From NCBI GenBank assembly GCA_002367335.1, contig DFBI01000209.1:1-11044 (forward strand): a DNA stretch of 11,044 nucleotides. The letters run 5' to 3'. The position numbers were made by a program, and so were the translations under genes. Numbering within the stretch: the first letter of the stretch is position 1; the number at the start of each line of letters is the position of its first letter. This document shows, piece after piece, positions 1 to 7,526 of the stretch. This stretch comes from Syntrophaceae bacterium UBA3084. Lineage in GTDB: Bacteria > Desulfobacterota > Syntrophia > Syntrophales > UBA6807. The notes under the pieces are model-generated. The model was not told where the DNA came from and ran no database searches. It saw nothing but the letters and a program-made list of their open reading frames with translations.

Positions 1-2
1 AT

Positions 3-116
3 TATTCAGATTTTAAAGAATTTCATATTGGTGGAGATGTACTGGCTGTATATTATGTTGAAGACGACATTATCAGGTTAACGAGAATCGGCACTCATTC
101 TCAGATATTTAAATAG
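3..116 (+). CDS. RelE/YafQ-type mRNA interferase toxin, C-terminal part (5' end outside window)
   Basis: The reading frame is open from the window edge to a TAG at 114-116 and encodes the last 37 residues of a small toxin. It contains a KEFHIGGD stretch, a strand-like LAVYYVEDDIIRL segment and the ending RLTRIGTHSQIFK. This matches the C-terminus of the YafQ branch of the RelE/ParE superfamily, which ends in a pattern like R-x-G-(T/S)-H-x-x-(L/I)-F. In that family the histidine of the GTH motif belongs to the active site that cuts ribosome-bound mRNA. The antitoxin is normally encoded just upstream and would lie outside the window. The gene is on the strand opposite to the polysaccharide genes and is unrelated to them. 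The family call rests on a short fragment but the motif is characteristic. Confidence 0.7.
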   Translation, partial: YSDFKEFHIGGDVLAVYYVEDDIIRLTRIGTHSQIFK

Positions 117-310
117 CCACAGATCCAGCATCTGATCTCTGACATCTGACATCTGACATCTGACATCTGACTTCCGACCCTCTTTACCTTGCCCTGTGCA
201 GATCCGCAATCCACCATGATGTTGAGTCCATTGGCCCTTAACAGATGGCATGAGCCGGTTACCTGGTGTTCAGCCCCAAGATGGAAGATGGTTGGAAGTG
301 GTGAGGACAT
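101..310 (-). pseudogene. Truncated N-terminus of an MBL-fold RNA-processing exonuclease (CPSF/Ysh1-like)
   Basis: The frame starts at ATG 308-310. Its first ~41 residues (188-310) match the start of metallo-beta-lactamase-fold proteins of the CPSF73/Ysh1-like (beta-CASP) family: a LGAEHQVTGSCHLL segment, then GLNIMVDCGSAQG, corresponding to the usual 'LGa..eVTGSchLl...g..iLvDcG..QG' opening. After residue ~41 the similarity ends and the frame runs into the TCTGACA heptamer array, giving a meaningless tail that stops at 101-103. The zinc-binding HxHxDH motif and everything downstream are missing, so the fragment cannot be an active nuclease. It has no good ribosome-binding site. The break coincides with the tandem repeat, which suggests a recombination or deletion endpoint there. 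Confidence 0.55.
131..172. repeat. Heptanucleotide tandem array (TCTGACA)n
   Basis: Six consecutive 7-nt units run TCTGATC, TCTGACA four times (138-165, perfect) and TCTGACT. The array lies between the toxin stop codon and a truncated MBL-fold gene. Because 7 is not a multiple of 3 the repeat is read through all frames, which gives the SQMSDVRCQMSEIRC-like tail of the minus-strand reading frame here. Similar heptamer arrays are, to my recollection, scattered in intergenic DNA of some deltaproteobacteria. Confidence 0.9.
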
Positions 311-439
311 TAAGCCATCAGCTACGAGTCAATATAGGGTCTTTGTCTGAATACTGTTCACCGCCAAGATGTTATGGATGAAAGAACACTTTTCCGCATG
401 GCTTTGAATATTTACGTATTGTAGCAATAGCGATTTTCA
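311..439. other. Rearrangement scar between the cluster end and the MBL fragment
   Basis: No intact gene is visible. The minus-strand frames carry the broken start of a cluster gene (372-440, listed separately) and a short open stretch without a start. No hairpin followed by a T-run that would terminate the minus-strand operon could be seen. Confidence 0.4.
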
Positions 440-440
440 T
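372..440 (-). pseudogene. Cut-off start of a downstream cluster gene (22 codons)
   Basis: Directly at the stop codon of the asparagine-synthetase-like gene the minus strand reads TAATG, so a start codon (438-440) overlaps the stop (440-442) by one base. The frame encodes a peptide beginning MKIAIATIRKYSKPCG and stops at 372-374 after 22 codons. The MKIAIAT opening is the kind of hydrophobic first strand found at the N-terminus of GT-B glycosyltransferases and other Rossmann-like proteins. The one-base overlap is typical of translational coupling. I infer that a further polysaccharide gene once started here and was lost by rearrangement. It could also be a chance ORF, since it is too short to assign to a family. 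Confidence 0.35.
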
Positions 441-1942
441 TAAGCTATAAGCCTTTTTACTAAAGATAGTATATTCTTTATATATCTAAAATGTTTAGAT
501 CTTTTTTTCCTTCCATCCGGGTTTATGGGCTCACATAAAGTCTCTGGCCATAGTTTTAAAATTAGATTTTTAAATAAAGAGTAATCTGGATCCTTTCTAT
601 ACTTTTCGTCTACTGACAGCATTGTTGTCAGAATATTTCTACAGTTGAAAGGTGTGAATATATCACGCCATGCGATATTAAATTCCAATTGTGTCATTGC
701 CAGCCAGTTACCATGTCCCTGCTCCCATTCAAAGAGATCAAGTATGTTTAAATTATATTTTTTCTCAATACTATTAAGCCAATTTGTAAAATTGTTAATC
801 ACAAAATCGTTTTTTCCCATTTTTTGTAACCGCGACAGATCTTCGGGCGTTATGTTTTGTCTTTGTGATTCTGATAACTGCTTTCTGAATGAACATCTTC
901 CGACTTCCGCGCCACTGCCGGTAACTGCTACCTTCCTTTGTGGGAAAAAAGAGTAAATCGCCTCTGCATCAGATCCATATATGTCATGTGCCAAGAAAAC
1001 ATTTTTTTTAAAGACTCTGCTAAAATCCGGTGTCATGATAGCAGAAGATTTAATTATATGATGTTGCAGTGATAACCTGGGAAGCAGCCTGGCGGGCACG
1101 ACAATATCGTGGTTATCATCAGACATCCGACACTGGCGGACAGTAATAAAAGACAGTTTATTACATATCTCTTTACTCGCTGCGAGGACTAATCTGCTAT
1201 CCAACCCAGCTGTTATCCCGACCGCCGAATCAAAACGTAAAGCTATGCCTTTCATTGAATTTTGCAACAAACTGGATATTTCATTAATCGCCTCATCATG
1301 GGTTATCCTTTCGAGTGCTTTATCCGGCCAGTACCTATGACAAGTTCCAGTAATTAAATCCAGATAGTGATTTGGTAGTAAATGTTTAATCTCCTTGTAT
1401 GGTGTCGCAAAGCCGGGCCATCTATATTCAGGATTAGATCTAAATTCATATGAATCCATGTATTCAAGTGCCATATCATCGATAGTTAAACATAGCAGGT
1501 CTGCACCCAAACCAGGCTGTGACATGGCCCATAAGCTCTCAGTACTTTTAGGGTTTGAATAAAAAACCTGACGAAGACCTAAAGCGTCATTAAACAAATA
1601 TTTTTTTTTGCCGTTAGTTGCTATAAGTATCCAGCGCCCGCCATATCTACTTGTAGATTCTATTAAACTTTTGGCGTTTGAACAGTTACTTAAAAGGCGA
1701 TTCAGTATGTCAAGATCACTTGCTTCAGGGTTATTGGGATCTATTATAAAACCAATTAACGTTAACGACTTCTTATCATCAAAAGCCTGTGCAGTATTCA
1801 GTTCTGTATGAGCAGTCAGAATTAATGATTCATCGATCTTTACTATTTTAGGTGTTCCAAAGCAATTTGCAACGGATGGACCAAGGACAAATTGCCCGCT
1901 ATATAACAAGGCTTCAAAACTTGAACTATTTGTAGTTTGCAT
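440..1942 (-). CDS. Asparagine-synthetase-related protein lacking the glutaminase cysteine
   Basis: This 500-residue protein has the layout of class-B asparagine synthetases. Residues ~10-160 form a degenerate Ntn-type domain: FNDALGLRQVFYS at 117-129 corresponds to the RDPFGVKPLYY strand of AsnB. An ATP-pyrophosphatase-like synthetase domain follows, with a PP-loop GITAGLDSR at 242-250 and a TGSGAE motif at 341-346 equivalent to SGxGADE. The nucleophilic Cys2 of glutamine-dependent enzymes is absent (the protein starts MQTTNSSS), and so is the HRGPDD motif. Glutamine hydrolysis is therefore not expected. The synthetase half could still adenylate a carboxylate, using free ammonia or another amine. 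It is the last complete gene of the cluster, about 270 bp after the WecG-like gene, with only a weak AGAAAC upstream of the start. In polysaccharide loci such proteins are often thought to modify uronic acids, but the substrate cannot be told from sequence. Confidence 0.85.
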   Translation of the reverse strand: MQTTNSSSFEALLYSGQFVLGPSVANCFGTPKIVKIDESLILTAHTELNTAQAFDDKKSLTLIGFIIDPNNPEASDLDILNRLLSNCSNAKSLIESTSRYGGRWILIATNGKKKYLFNDALGLRQVFYSNPKSTESLWAMSQPGLGADLLCLTIDDMALEYMDSYEFRSNPEYRWPGFATPYKEIKHLLPNHYLDLITGTCHRYWPDKALERITHDEAINEISSLLQNSMKGIALRFDSAVGITAGLDSRLVLAASKEICNKLSFITVRQCRMSDDNHDIVVPARLLPRLSLQHHIIKSSAIMTPDFSRVFKKNVFLAHDIYGSDAEAIYSFFPQRKVAVTGSGAEVGRCSFRKQLSESQRQNITPEDLSRLQKMGKNDFVINNFTNWLNSIEKKYNLNILDLFEWEQGHGNWLAMTQLEFNIAWRDIFTPFNCRNILTTMLSVDEKYRKDPDYSLFKNLILKLWPETLCEPINPDGRKKRSKHFRYIKNILSLVKRLIA

Positions 1943-2212
1943 GACTGTTTCTAAGAAAATTGGCGGAACGAATTATTTATTTGTTTGGCAACTCGATAGG
2001 AACTTTTTTTATGTCTTTCATAAGCCTAAAACGCAAGTTTTCTTTGAAATTTATGATTAAAAATACCCAGAAAGTAGCGAAATGGATGGGGAACGTGTGT
2101 TCAAAGGTTCAGTTGGTTTTGACCTCAGTCTCTTTGCCAATATTCCGCGTCCGGCGCCTTTTATGTTAAGATATCCCAAATTGGAGCTCAGTCTACATTG
2201 TAATCCCCATTA
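1943..2212. other. Intergenic gap between wecG-like and asparagine-synthetase-like genes
   Basis: This 270-bp gap interrupts an otherwise compact gene order. The minus strand has an open stretch of about 45 codons with no ATG (LGYLNIKGAGRGILAKRLRS and onward), which could be a gene relic or chance. No clear terminator hairpin or consensus promoter was found. Confidence 0.35.
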
Positions 2213-2977
2213 TCATGTGCCAACAGCATGCCCCTTCATCTTTTCTTTTGCCAACATCCAAATAAATTTGCTGTTAGTAACCAAATAACGCTTCCACATC
2301 CTCCTTGGCTCCTGAATGACCCGATAAAGCCACTCCAATCCCGCATTCTGCATCCAGATAGGGGCCCGTCTTGTTATCCCGGCCATAATGTCAAAAGTGC
2401 CTCCAACCCCCATTACAAACTTGACTCCTAACTGCTCACGCCATTTGTTAATAAATTGCTCTTTTTTGGGAGAACTTATACCGACAAATAAAAGTTTGGC
2501 TCCTGAATACCGGATAATATCGACAACCTCTTTTTCATTATCCCAAAAATACCCGTGGTGCCAGCCTGCTATCTTCAGCTTTGGATAGTCTTCTTGTAGA
2601 TTTTTTAAGGTTTTTTCAATAACTTCTGGCCGAGCTCCGAGCAAAAAAACCGAATCGCCTCGTTCAGAGGCCAAATGGAGTAAATTCGAGAATAAATCGA
2701 TTCCGGCAACCCGTTCGGGTATGTCGACACCTAAAAGCCCGGCTCCCCATACTATCCCCATCCCATCAACATTAATGATGTCGCAAGCAAATACTGAATT
2801 ACGCAACTGTACATTGTCCTGCATCTTTACAAGCTTTGCCACGTTTACCACAACATGTTGGGTGAATTTACCTTCATCAAGGCGTCGGGAAATTTCACCC
2901 AATGTTTCACCCATTGTCCAAGGATGCATCGGCACACCCATCATTTGGACGGTTTTCTTATTGTTTGTGTGTGACAT
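2213..2977 (-). CDS. WecG/TagA/CpsF family glycosyltransferase (GT26)
   Basis: This 254-residue protein is of normal length for the GT26 family, whose members transfer UDP-activated sugars such as ManNAc, ManNAcA or glucose to undecaprenyl-pyrophosphoryl-linked saccharides at the cytoplasmic face of the membrane. Visible family features are the NVDG motif at 69-72, whose aspartate fits the proposed catalytic Asp of TagA, a VFLLGARPEV segment at 110-119, the LLFVGISSPKKEQF block at 162-175, and the C-terminal block running from GVGGTFDIMAGITRRAP (190-206) to LEWLYRVIQEPRRMWKRYL (214-232). The last block carries the basic, aromatic tail thought to help bind the membrane substrate. There is no strong ribosome-binding site before the first ATG (2977); Met12 or Met13 are alternative starts, though similarity would begin at about residue 10 in any case. 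The exact sugar donor cannot be told. Confidence 0.92.
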   Translation of the reverse strand: MSHTNNKKTVQMMGVPMHPWTMGETLGEISRRLDEGKFTQHVVVNVAKLVKMQDNVQLRNSVFACDIINVDGMGIVWGAGLLGVDIPERVAGIDLFSNLLHLASERGDSVFLLGARPEVIEKTLKNLQEDYPKLKIAGWHHGYFWDNEKEVVDIIRYSGAKLLFVGISSPKKEQFINKWREQLGVKFVMGVGGTFDIMAGITRRAPIWMQNAGLEWLYRVIQEPRRMWKRYLVTNSKFIWMLAKEKMKGHAVGT

Positions 2978-3013
2978 GAATTGGCTGGTTTGTATCTTTC
3001 GGAACTTGACAGG

Positions 3014-3432
3014 TCAAAATCGATCTGCAGGGGCTGTTAATTTTTCCTTCGAGTGAGTATGGGAACTCAAATAGGCTAAGGCATAAAACATCCATGCCTG
3101 CGACCATCTGATATATGGGATTTTAAATGATACGCCCCCAGCAACTGTTCCTGCCACCGGTGGTCGCCAGTGCTCTCCATCCAGTCGTGCAAGGCCACAA
3201 GATTAAAGCCTGTATGGAAATTGTCGACAAACTGATGGTGGTGACGCTCTCCATAAGACCAGGAATAATCTCGTCTCAAAGCCTTTATTGCATAGGCCAT
3301 TGCCTTCCTGGATTTCTCAAGGAATTCTTGGCCTTGATCATCGTTTGAGCCACTCGAACTGATAATTGAATATCGAATATCGAACAAGGAATATCGAATC
3401 ATGAAAAATTTTAAGGTCGTTTCCTTCGACAT
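3014..3432 (-). pseudogene. Broken all-helical toroid-type protein of polysaccharide loci
   Basis: Two pieces of one ancestral gene survive. In the frame stopping at 3076, the part at about 3121-3348 encodes SNDDQGQEFLEKSRKAMAYA followed by SYGERHHHQFVDNFHTGFNL and an ALHDWMESTGDHRW segment. This resembles an alpha/alpha-toroid protein often found in exopolysaccharide clusters (squalene-cyclase or glucuronyl-C5-epimerase-like fold). A second frame, about 3014-3127, then encodes PYIRWSQAWMFYALAYLSS, which fits the usual C-terminus of the same family. The central part is missing and the frame is shifted at the junction, around 3121-3130. The N-terminus has been replaced by a translated dispersed repeat (MIRYSLFDIRYSI region). 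The gene lies between asnB and the WecG-like gene, so it was probably a cluster member. The family name rests on remembered motif patterns, not on a database search. Confidence 0.6.
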
Positions 3433-3455
3433 TCATAATTCCTTGTTCGATATTC
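3375..3455. repeat. 18-bp inverted repeat with ATATCGAA-type subrepeats
   Basis: GAATATCGAACAAGGAAT at 3375-3392 is the exact reverse complement of ATTCCTTGTTCGATATTC at 3438-3455; the arms are 45 bp apart. Around the left arm the unit (G)AATATCGAA recurs between 3367 and 3398. The element lies at the truncated 5' edge of the toroid pseudogene, and its translation gives the RYS-x-F-x-IRYS-like peptides in the overlapping frames. It looks like a dispersed non-coding repeat. Confidence 0.85.
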
Positions 3456-3707
3456 TGCGGTTTAACATCGTATTGGCCGAAACGATGATCAAGGTCGGCA
3501 TGACGGTAGCTCACAAAAGGGGTTACCTGCAAAGACATCACCGGCAACGGACAGTGCAGCTTTTTATAATCTTCCATCATTCAGCATTCATCCCGGTATA
3601 TTCGGCCAAGGCGTAAAAGGCCCAAATATACCTCCATCATCAGCCATGGCTATGGCACAATCCACTCGCAGGAACGGATAAAGTCTGAGAAAACATCAGC
3701 TAATAAA
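3456..3707. other. Decayed coding remnants downstream of asnB
   Basis: No intact gene is present. On the minus strand three frames alternate in being open. One, 3580 down to 3338, starts MMEDYKKLHCPLPVMSL and runs into the inverted repeat. Another, between about 3700 and 3596, reads FLRLYPFLRVDCAIAMADDG followed by GIFGPFTPW. A third carries YIWAFYALAEYTGMNAE, which loosely resembles the C-terminal AWMFYALAYL of the neighbouring toroid relic. The pattern suggests a frameshifted gene relic, possibly part of the same or a related gene, but I cannot name it. Confidence 0.35.
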
Positions 3708-5540
3708 CTATGCAAATTCTTCCAGCCAGTAACAAAGGCTCAGCAGCAGGAATATTTGCCGCTCCTGATTGACTCCTTGTTCATGCGTTAATAACACTTT
3801 TTTCACTTCAGACAAATTAAAATAGCTCGCAAATTTTGATCCTTTAGCCAACAATATCTCCCATACAGGGCCATGCCCGCCAAACCATTTTCTGGTTGGC
3901 GATTGAAAACCTTTCTTTTTTCGCTTAATTATCGCCTCTAGGAGCACTCTTTTAGCCAATTCCCGATGAACGATTTTGGATTTCGCAATTTTTACCCTGA
4001 AATGAGCTGGCAGTGACTGGATATATTTTACAAGCTCCAGATCCAGCATTGGAACCCGGCATTCCAGTGAAAAATGCATCGTCACTTTATCCGTATACAA
4101 CAACAGATCATCAGCCAGATTCATCCTCAAATCTATTGCCATCATACGCTCAACACTGGTTTTCATGCTCGCACAGGCAAGTAGATCATAAAAATATTGC
4201 AGTTTTTTTTGCGACTTTGTTTCTCGATAACCAATCAGTTTTTCGATCTTGTCCTCTTGAAAAACCGAGTAGGCTGATAAAAAACGAGAAATATCATCAC
4301 TGTGCTGCAACGCCGAGAGGCCGCGTCTCACCTGCTCATTTTTAAAGCCAAAAAGGTCTGCGATATGTTGACCTGAGGCCGCCAACAAAGGAGGAAAAAA
4401 CCGATGAAACAATTCACCCTGATAGCGACCATAGCCACCCAACGATTCATCGGCACCCTGCCCGGAAAGGACGACTTTGACATCTCGAGCAGCCAATTTC
4501 GCCAAATAATACATTGGAATAATCGACGTCGTTGCCAGAGGCTCTTCAACGATGGTGATACAGGAATGAATAATCTCAAGAAAGTCAGTAAAGCCAACTC
4601 TGGTCACTATTGAATCAAGGCCAAGAGTCGTAGCCGTATCCTGCGCATCACTTATTTCATCACTCTCATCTTGTTCTTTGAAGCCAACCGTAAAAGCCTT
4701 CATTGGACGCGAGTGGTCCATCTGGGCAAATTTGGCCACTAAGGCGGAGTCAATCCCTCCGCTGAGCAAAATACCGACTTCAACGTCAGACATCAATTGC
4801 CTCCTGATTGCCTGCTGCAATAAATGCCCATAGCGATCAACGGCATCCGCCAAAGTTGGTGAAGTAACGCTGGATTGAGGTGTAAAAGCAAAAGGGGAGA
4901 CTGCCAAGCCGAGATCGCTTTTCGCAAGCTCTATCGAAATGACATGCCCGGGCCGAACCTTATGAATATTTTTGAACAGGGTATCCGGGGAAGGAGAGTA
5001 TCTCAGGCACAACAGGGTTGCAAGGTTATCCGTCTCAACCGTATCCCGAACCAATTGCTGGAGGGGCCTGATTTCAGAGGCAAAAATCAGTTTCTCAGCT
5101 TTACGCCAGTAATAAAGGGGTTTTACACCGAATGGATCTCTGCATAAGAAGATTGCTTCACGTTCTTTGTCCAGAAAAGCAAATGCAAAGATCCCATTTA
5201 AATCATTAACCCTATGTAAACCATATTTCGCAATATAATAAAGTATTGTTTCGGTATCTGAATGTCCACGAAAATGTATTTCCCGCAACTTCTCTCGTAA
5301 CTCAAGATGATTGTAAATTTCGCCATTAAAAATGATTACATAACGCCCGCAAACCGATACCATCGGCTGATGCCCCGTAGCCGACAGATCAACAATAGCC
5401 AACCTCGTCTGCGCCAGACAGATGCGATGACGACCAACCGTATCTTCATAACTGCCTTGATCATCAGGGCCCCGGTGAGCGAGCAGATTCAAAGATTTTC
5501 CACTAAAAGGGAAGTTAACTGACCCTAAAATGCCGCACAT
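3708..5540 (-). CDS. asnB: Asparagine synthase (glutamine-hydrolysing), AsnB type
   Basis: This 610-residue protein of the AsnB family makes an amide from a carboxylate, glutamine and ATP. The N-terminal glutaminase domain starts MCGILG, so Cys2 becomes the nucleophile once Met1 is removed. It continues with HRGPDDQG (22-29), RLAIVDLS (46-53), NGEIYN (72-77) and RDPFGVKPLYY (134-144). The synthetase domain has the PP-loop LLSGGIDS (258-265) and SGQGADE (359-365). All catalytic motifs are intact and the length is usual. It follows the heparinase-type gene with a 3-nt gap; GGGAG lies about 12 nt before the ATG. Its position inside a polysaccharide operon suggests it may amidate a uronic acid sugar, as proposed for AsnB homologues in O-antigen clusters, rather than serve general asparagine supply. 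Ordinary asparagine synthesis cannot be excluded. Confidence 0.95.
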   Translation of the reverse strand: MCGILGSVNFPFSGKSLNLLAHRGPDDQGSYEDTVGRHRICLAQTRLAIVDLSATGHQPMVSVCGRYVIIFNGEIYNHLELREKLREIHFRGHSDTETILYYIAKYGLHRVNDLNGIFAFAFLDKEREAIFLCRDPFGVKPLYYWRKAEKLIFASEIRPLQQLVRDTVETDNLATLLCLRYSPSPDTLFKNIHKVRPGHVISIELAKSDLGLAVSPFAFTPQSSVTSPTLADAVDRYGHLLQQAIRRQLMSDVEVGILLSGGIDSALVAKFAQMDHSRPMKAFTVGFKEQDESDEISDAQDTATTLGLDSIVTRVGFTDFLEIIHSCITIVEEPLATTSIIPMYYLAKLAARDVKVVLSGQGADESLGGYGRYQGELFHRFFPPLLAASGQHIADLFGFKNEQVRRGLSALQHSDDISRFLSAYSVFQEDKIEKLIGYRETKSQKKLQYFYDLLACASMKTSVERMMAIDLRMNLADDLLLYTDKVTMHFSLECRVPMLDLELVKYIQSLPAHFRVKIAKSKIVHRELAKRVLLEAIIKRKKKGFQSPTRKWFGGHGPVWEILLAKGSKFASYFNLSEVKKVLLTHEQGVNQERQIFLLLSLCYWLEEFA

Positions 5541-5543
5541 TTG

Positions 5544-7526
5544 CTATTTGAACTCCCACGATATTTGGGTTTTCTGCATTCCCGCAAGCTGTTGAGGTCG
5601 AATAATAATTTTTTTAGACTCCAGCAGTTCGTGAAAAGCGGGAGAAATTTTAGTCTTCTCTATTACAGCTCTATTCCCCACAGACCGCAGGGTACATTTA
5701 ATTTTTTTTGTCTTAATATAAACACATTCAGAATTCTTACGATAAACCGAGTCGGTCAAAAGTGAATTAATGTGAAATACGATAGAAGGAAAACATTTTC
5801 CATGCCACTGATCATTGATAGTCAAAGCATTTTCTAAAATTGTAAGTTCGCGGGAATGGGTTTCTCCAGACCACCATTTCACATTGCCAACAAATCGCCC
5901 ATGACCTTCTGAATGAGCAAAAGTCTTATGCCGAGCACCCCACAAAAATGGGCCTAAGTATTTGTCCTGGCATGATAATTTACCGAAATTTAAGGTGTTA
6001 TGAGCTGAAGTAACACGCAATGCTTTTCGTTCAGGTATATTTTTATACGTGTACGTTCCGGAATCGACAAAAACTTGAATCCCTCCAAGACTCAAACAAA
6101 TACTTAATGCATCAGCATGCCCATGAGCCCCTGTCTGGCATATTCCGAGCGGGCCACAATCAAAAAAAACAAAAACTTCATGTTGCGTGCCCCTTCCAAT
6201 AGTTGCGATATAATATCCTCCTTTTGAAAAATATTTTTCATCAATTTGATTTTCTGATGTTAGTTGTGGCAACTTTTTTTGGATCAAACGATTTATTTTT
6301 TCGGTCTGAGAAGCAAAAAGCCAGTACACAGTCTCAGATAGCATGCCTTTAGAAGCAAATGCAGGCTCATCGAAAAGAACTGACCATATTCCGAGCTGGT
6401 CCATATATTTATTGGTATTTCTTGAAGCAAGACGAAAAGCCCACGCACCATCCTCATCACCAAAATTAGGCACATTACCAGCTACGTTGAGAAGTGATGA
6501 TACAAACTCTCCACATTTGCGAAGCCTATCAAAGTAGTTATCAGAAAATGTAATTCCACTTTTATTTCCGAAATAATATGCAATAAAAAATTGATTTGCT
6601 GCAAATACTTGGTATGATACAGATTGTTCGTGGTTCACTCCGTCCGATAAAATCTGGGTATCTATTTCTTGCGCTAAGATTAAATATGCCTTTTCTTGTG
6701 CTGCATTCAAAAAAGATTTTTCTTGTCTGCCAAAAAAAATCTTCCACCGTAAAGAGGCAACAAATACCCCCACAGCTTCGGAAATAAGATGATTACCAGC
6801 CGAACTATAAAGCGAGTAATTTTCAGAAATAAATTTAACGTGCAAATAAACAGACTGAGCCCATTTTTGCAAAAATTCAGCAGAAAATTGATAACGATTT
6901 CTTAAGAACTCAAAAGCAAGAGACCAGCTAACAAGACGATATGCTGCGACACTGGGACTAGCCCAATTCACGCCTATCATATATGGATTTTGTTCAATCC
7001 ACGAATCAACATAATATATCAATTTATCTACATAGTGAGTATCTTGTGTTAATATATAGGCTTGAGATAGTCTTGGTAATCCTTGATGTTTATTGATTTC
7101 AAAAACATACTTTATATCACCAACGGCATTAAAAGAACGAAAATCAAGAAAAGGGGCATAACGTAACTGAATATGAATATTATTTTTATAATCATAATTC
7201 CATTCTATGGAATCACCGACAAAATGGTTCTCCAATTTAAATAATGAGAATTTATTATGTAATACCGCATTCGCCTCACAAATACATCGTTTACAGTACT
7301 CTTCTGGCAAATCATGAAGAATATTAGTTTCTGATAAATCTGAAAATACAGAGTTTTTCAATTCAGCAGAAGAAGGGTGTAGCACCTGAAGGCTATGTTT
7401 CTTGTTAGCCTTTATCCAAAAATATTGAACAACATCACGAAAAAGATGGCCTAGTCGATAGATATACTCAGGAAAAGACATCACAGAGGCTCTTTGACAA
7501 AGCCATATTACTTTAGTAATCATCAC
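5544..7526 (-). CDS. Heparinase II/III-type (alginate-lyase-like) protein
   Basis: This 660-residue protein has the two-part layout of heparinase II/III-like polysaccharide lyases. An N-terminal (alpha/alpha) toroid (about 20-420) includes GVNWASPSVAAYRLVSWS (185-202), SAGNHLISEAVGV (242-254), SDGVNHEQSVSYQVF (294-308) and GDEDGAW (356-362). A C-terminal beta domain carries the family signature HGHADALSICLSLGG (468-482) and VDSGTYTY (487-494). Asn245, Tyr305 and His468 or His470 fall where heparinase III has its catalytic Asn, Tyr and His, so activity on a uronic-acid polymer is plausible. No classical signal peptide is visible at the N-terminus, which is odd for a secreted lyase. The given start is a GTG overlapping the upstream stop by 4 nt (GTGA); an ATG follows immediately at 7523 (TGATG), and Met16 before SFPEYIYRLG is another option. 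In biosynthetic clusters such proteins may trim or release polymer. Confidence 0.9.
   Translation of the reverse strand: MMITKVIWLCQRASVMSFPEYIYRLGHLFRDVVQYFWIKANKKHSLQVLHPSSAELKNSVFSDLSETNILHDLPEEYCKRCICEANAVLHNKFSLFKLENHFVGDSIEWNYDYKNNIHIQLRYAPFLDFRSFNAVGDIKYVFEINKHQGLPRLSQAYILTQDTHYVDKLIYYVDSWIEQNPYMIGVNWASPSVAAYRLVSWSLAFEFLRNRYQFSAEFLQKWAQSVYLHVKFISENYSLYSSAGNHLISEAVGVFVASLRWKIFFGRQEKSFLNAAQEKAYLILAQEIDTQILSDGVNHEQSVSYQVFAANQFFIAYYFGNKSGITFSDNYFDRLRKCGEFVSSLLNVAGNVPNFGDEDGAWAFRLASRNTNKYMDQLGIWSVLFDEPAFASKGMLSETVYWLFASQTEKINRLIQKKLPQLTSENQIDEKYFSKGGYYIATIGRGTQHEVFVFFDCGPLGICQTGAHGHADALSICLSLGGIQVFVDSGTYTYKNIPERKALRVTSAHNTLNFGKLSCQDKYLGPFLWGARHKTFAHSEGHGRFVGNVKWWSGETHSRELTILENALTINDQWHGKCFPSIVFHINSLLTDSVYRKNSECVYIKTKKIKCTLRSVGNRAVIEKTKISPAFHELLESKKIIIRPQQLAGMQKTQISWEFK

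Noticed and set aside
131..172. CRISPR array
   Set aside because: Units are only 7 nt with no spacers; this is a simple tandem repeat.
374..424. Plus-strand 16-residue frame starting MDERTLFRMALNIYVL, vaguely like an ISL3-type transposase start
   Set aside because: Too short to support, with no flanking transposase sequence or terminal repeats.
3338..3580. 80-codon minus-strand frame as a real gene
   Set aside because: Its last third is translated inverted-repeat sequence and the rest matches no recognisable family; treated as a relic.
4013..4345. Long plus-strand frames opposite asnB and other large genes
   Set aside because: They are antisense to genes with complete family motifs and show no motifs or ribosome-binding sites of their own.
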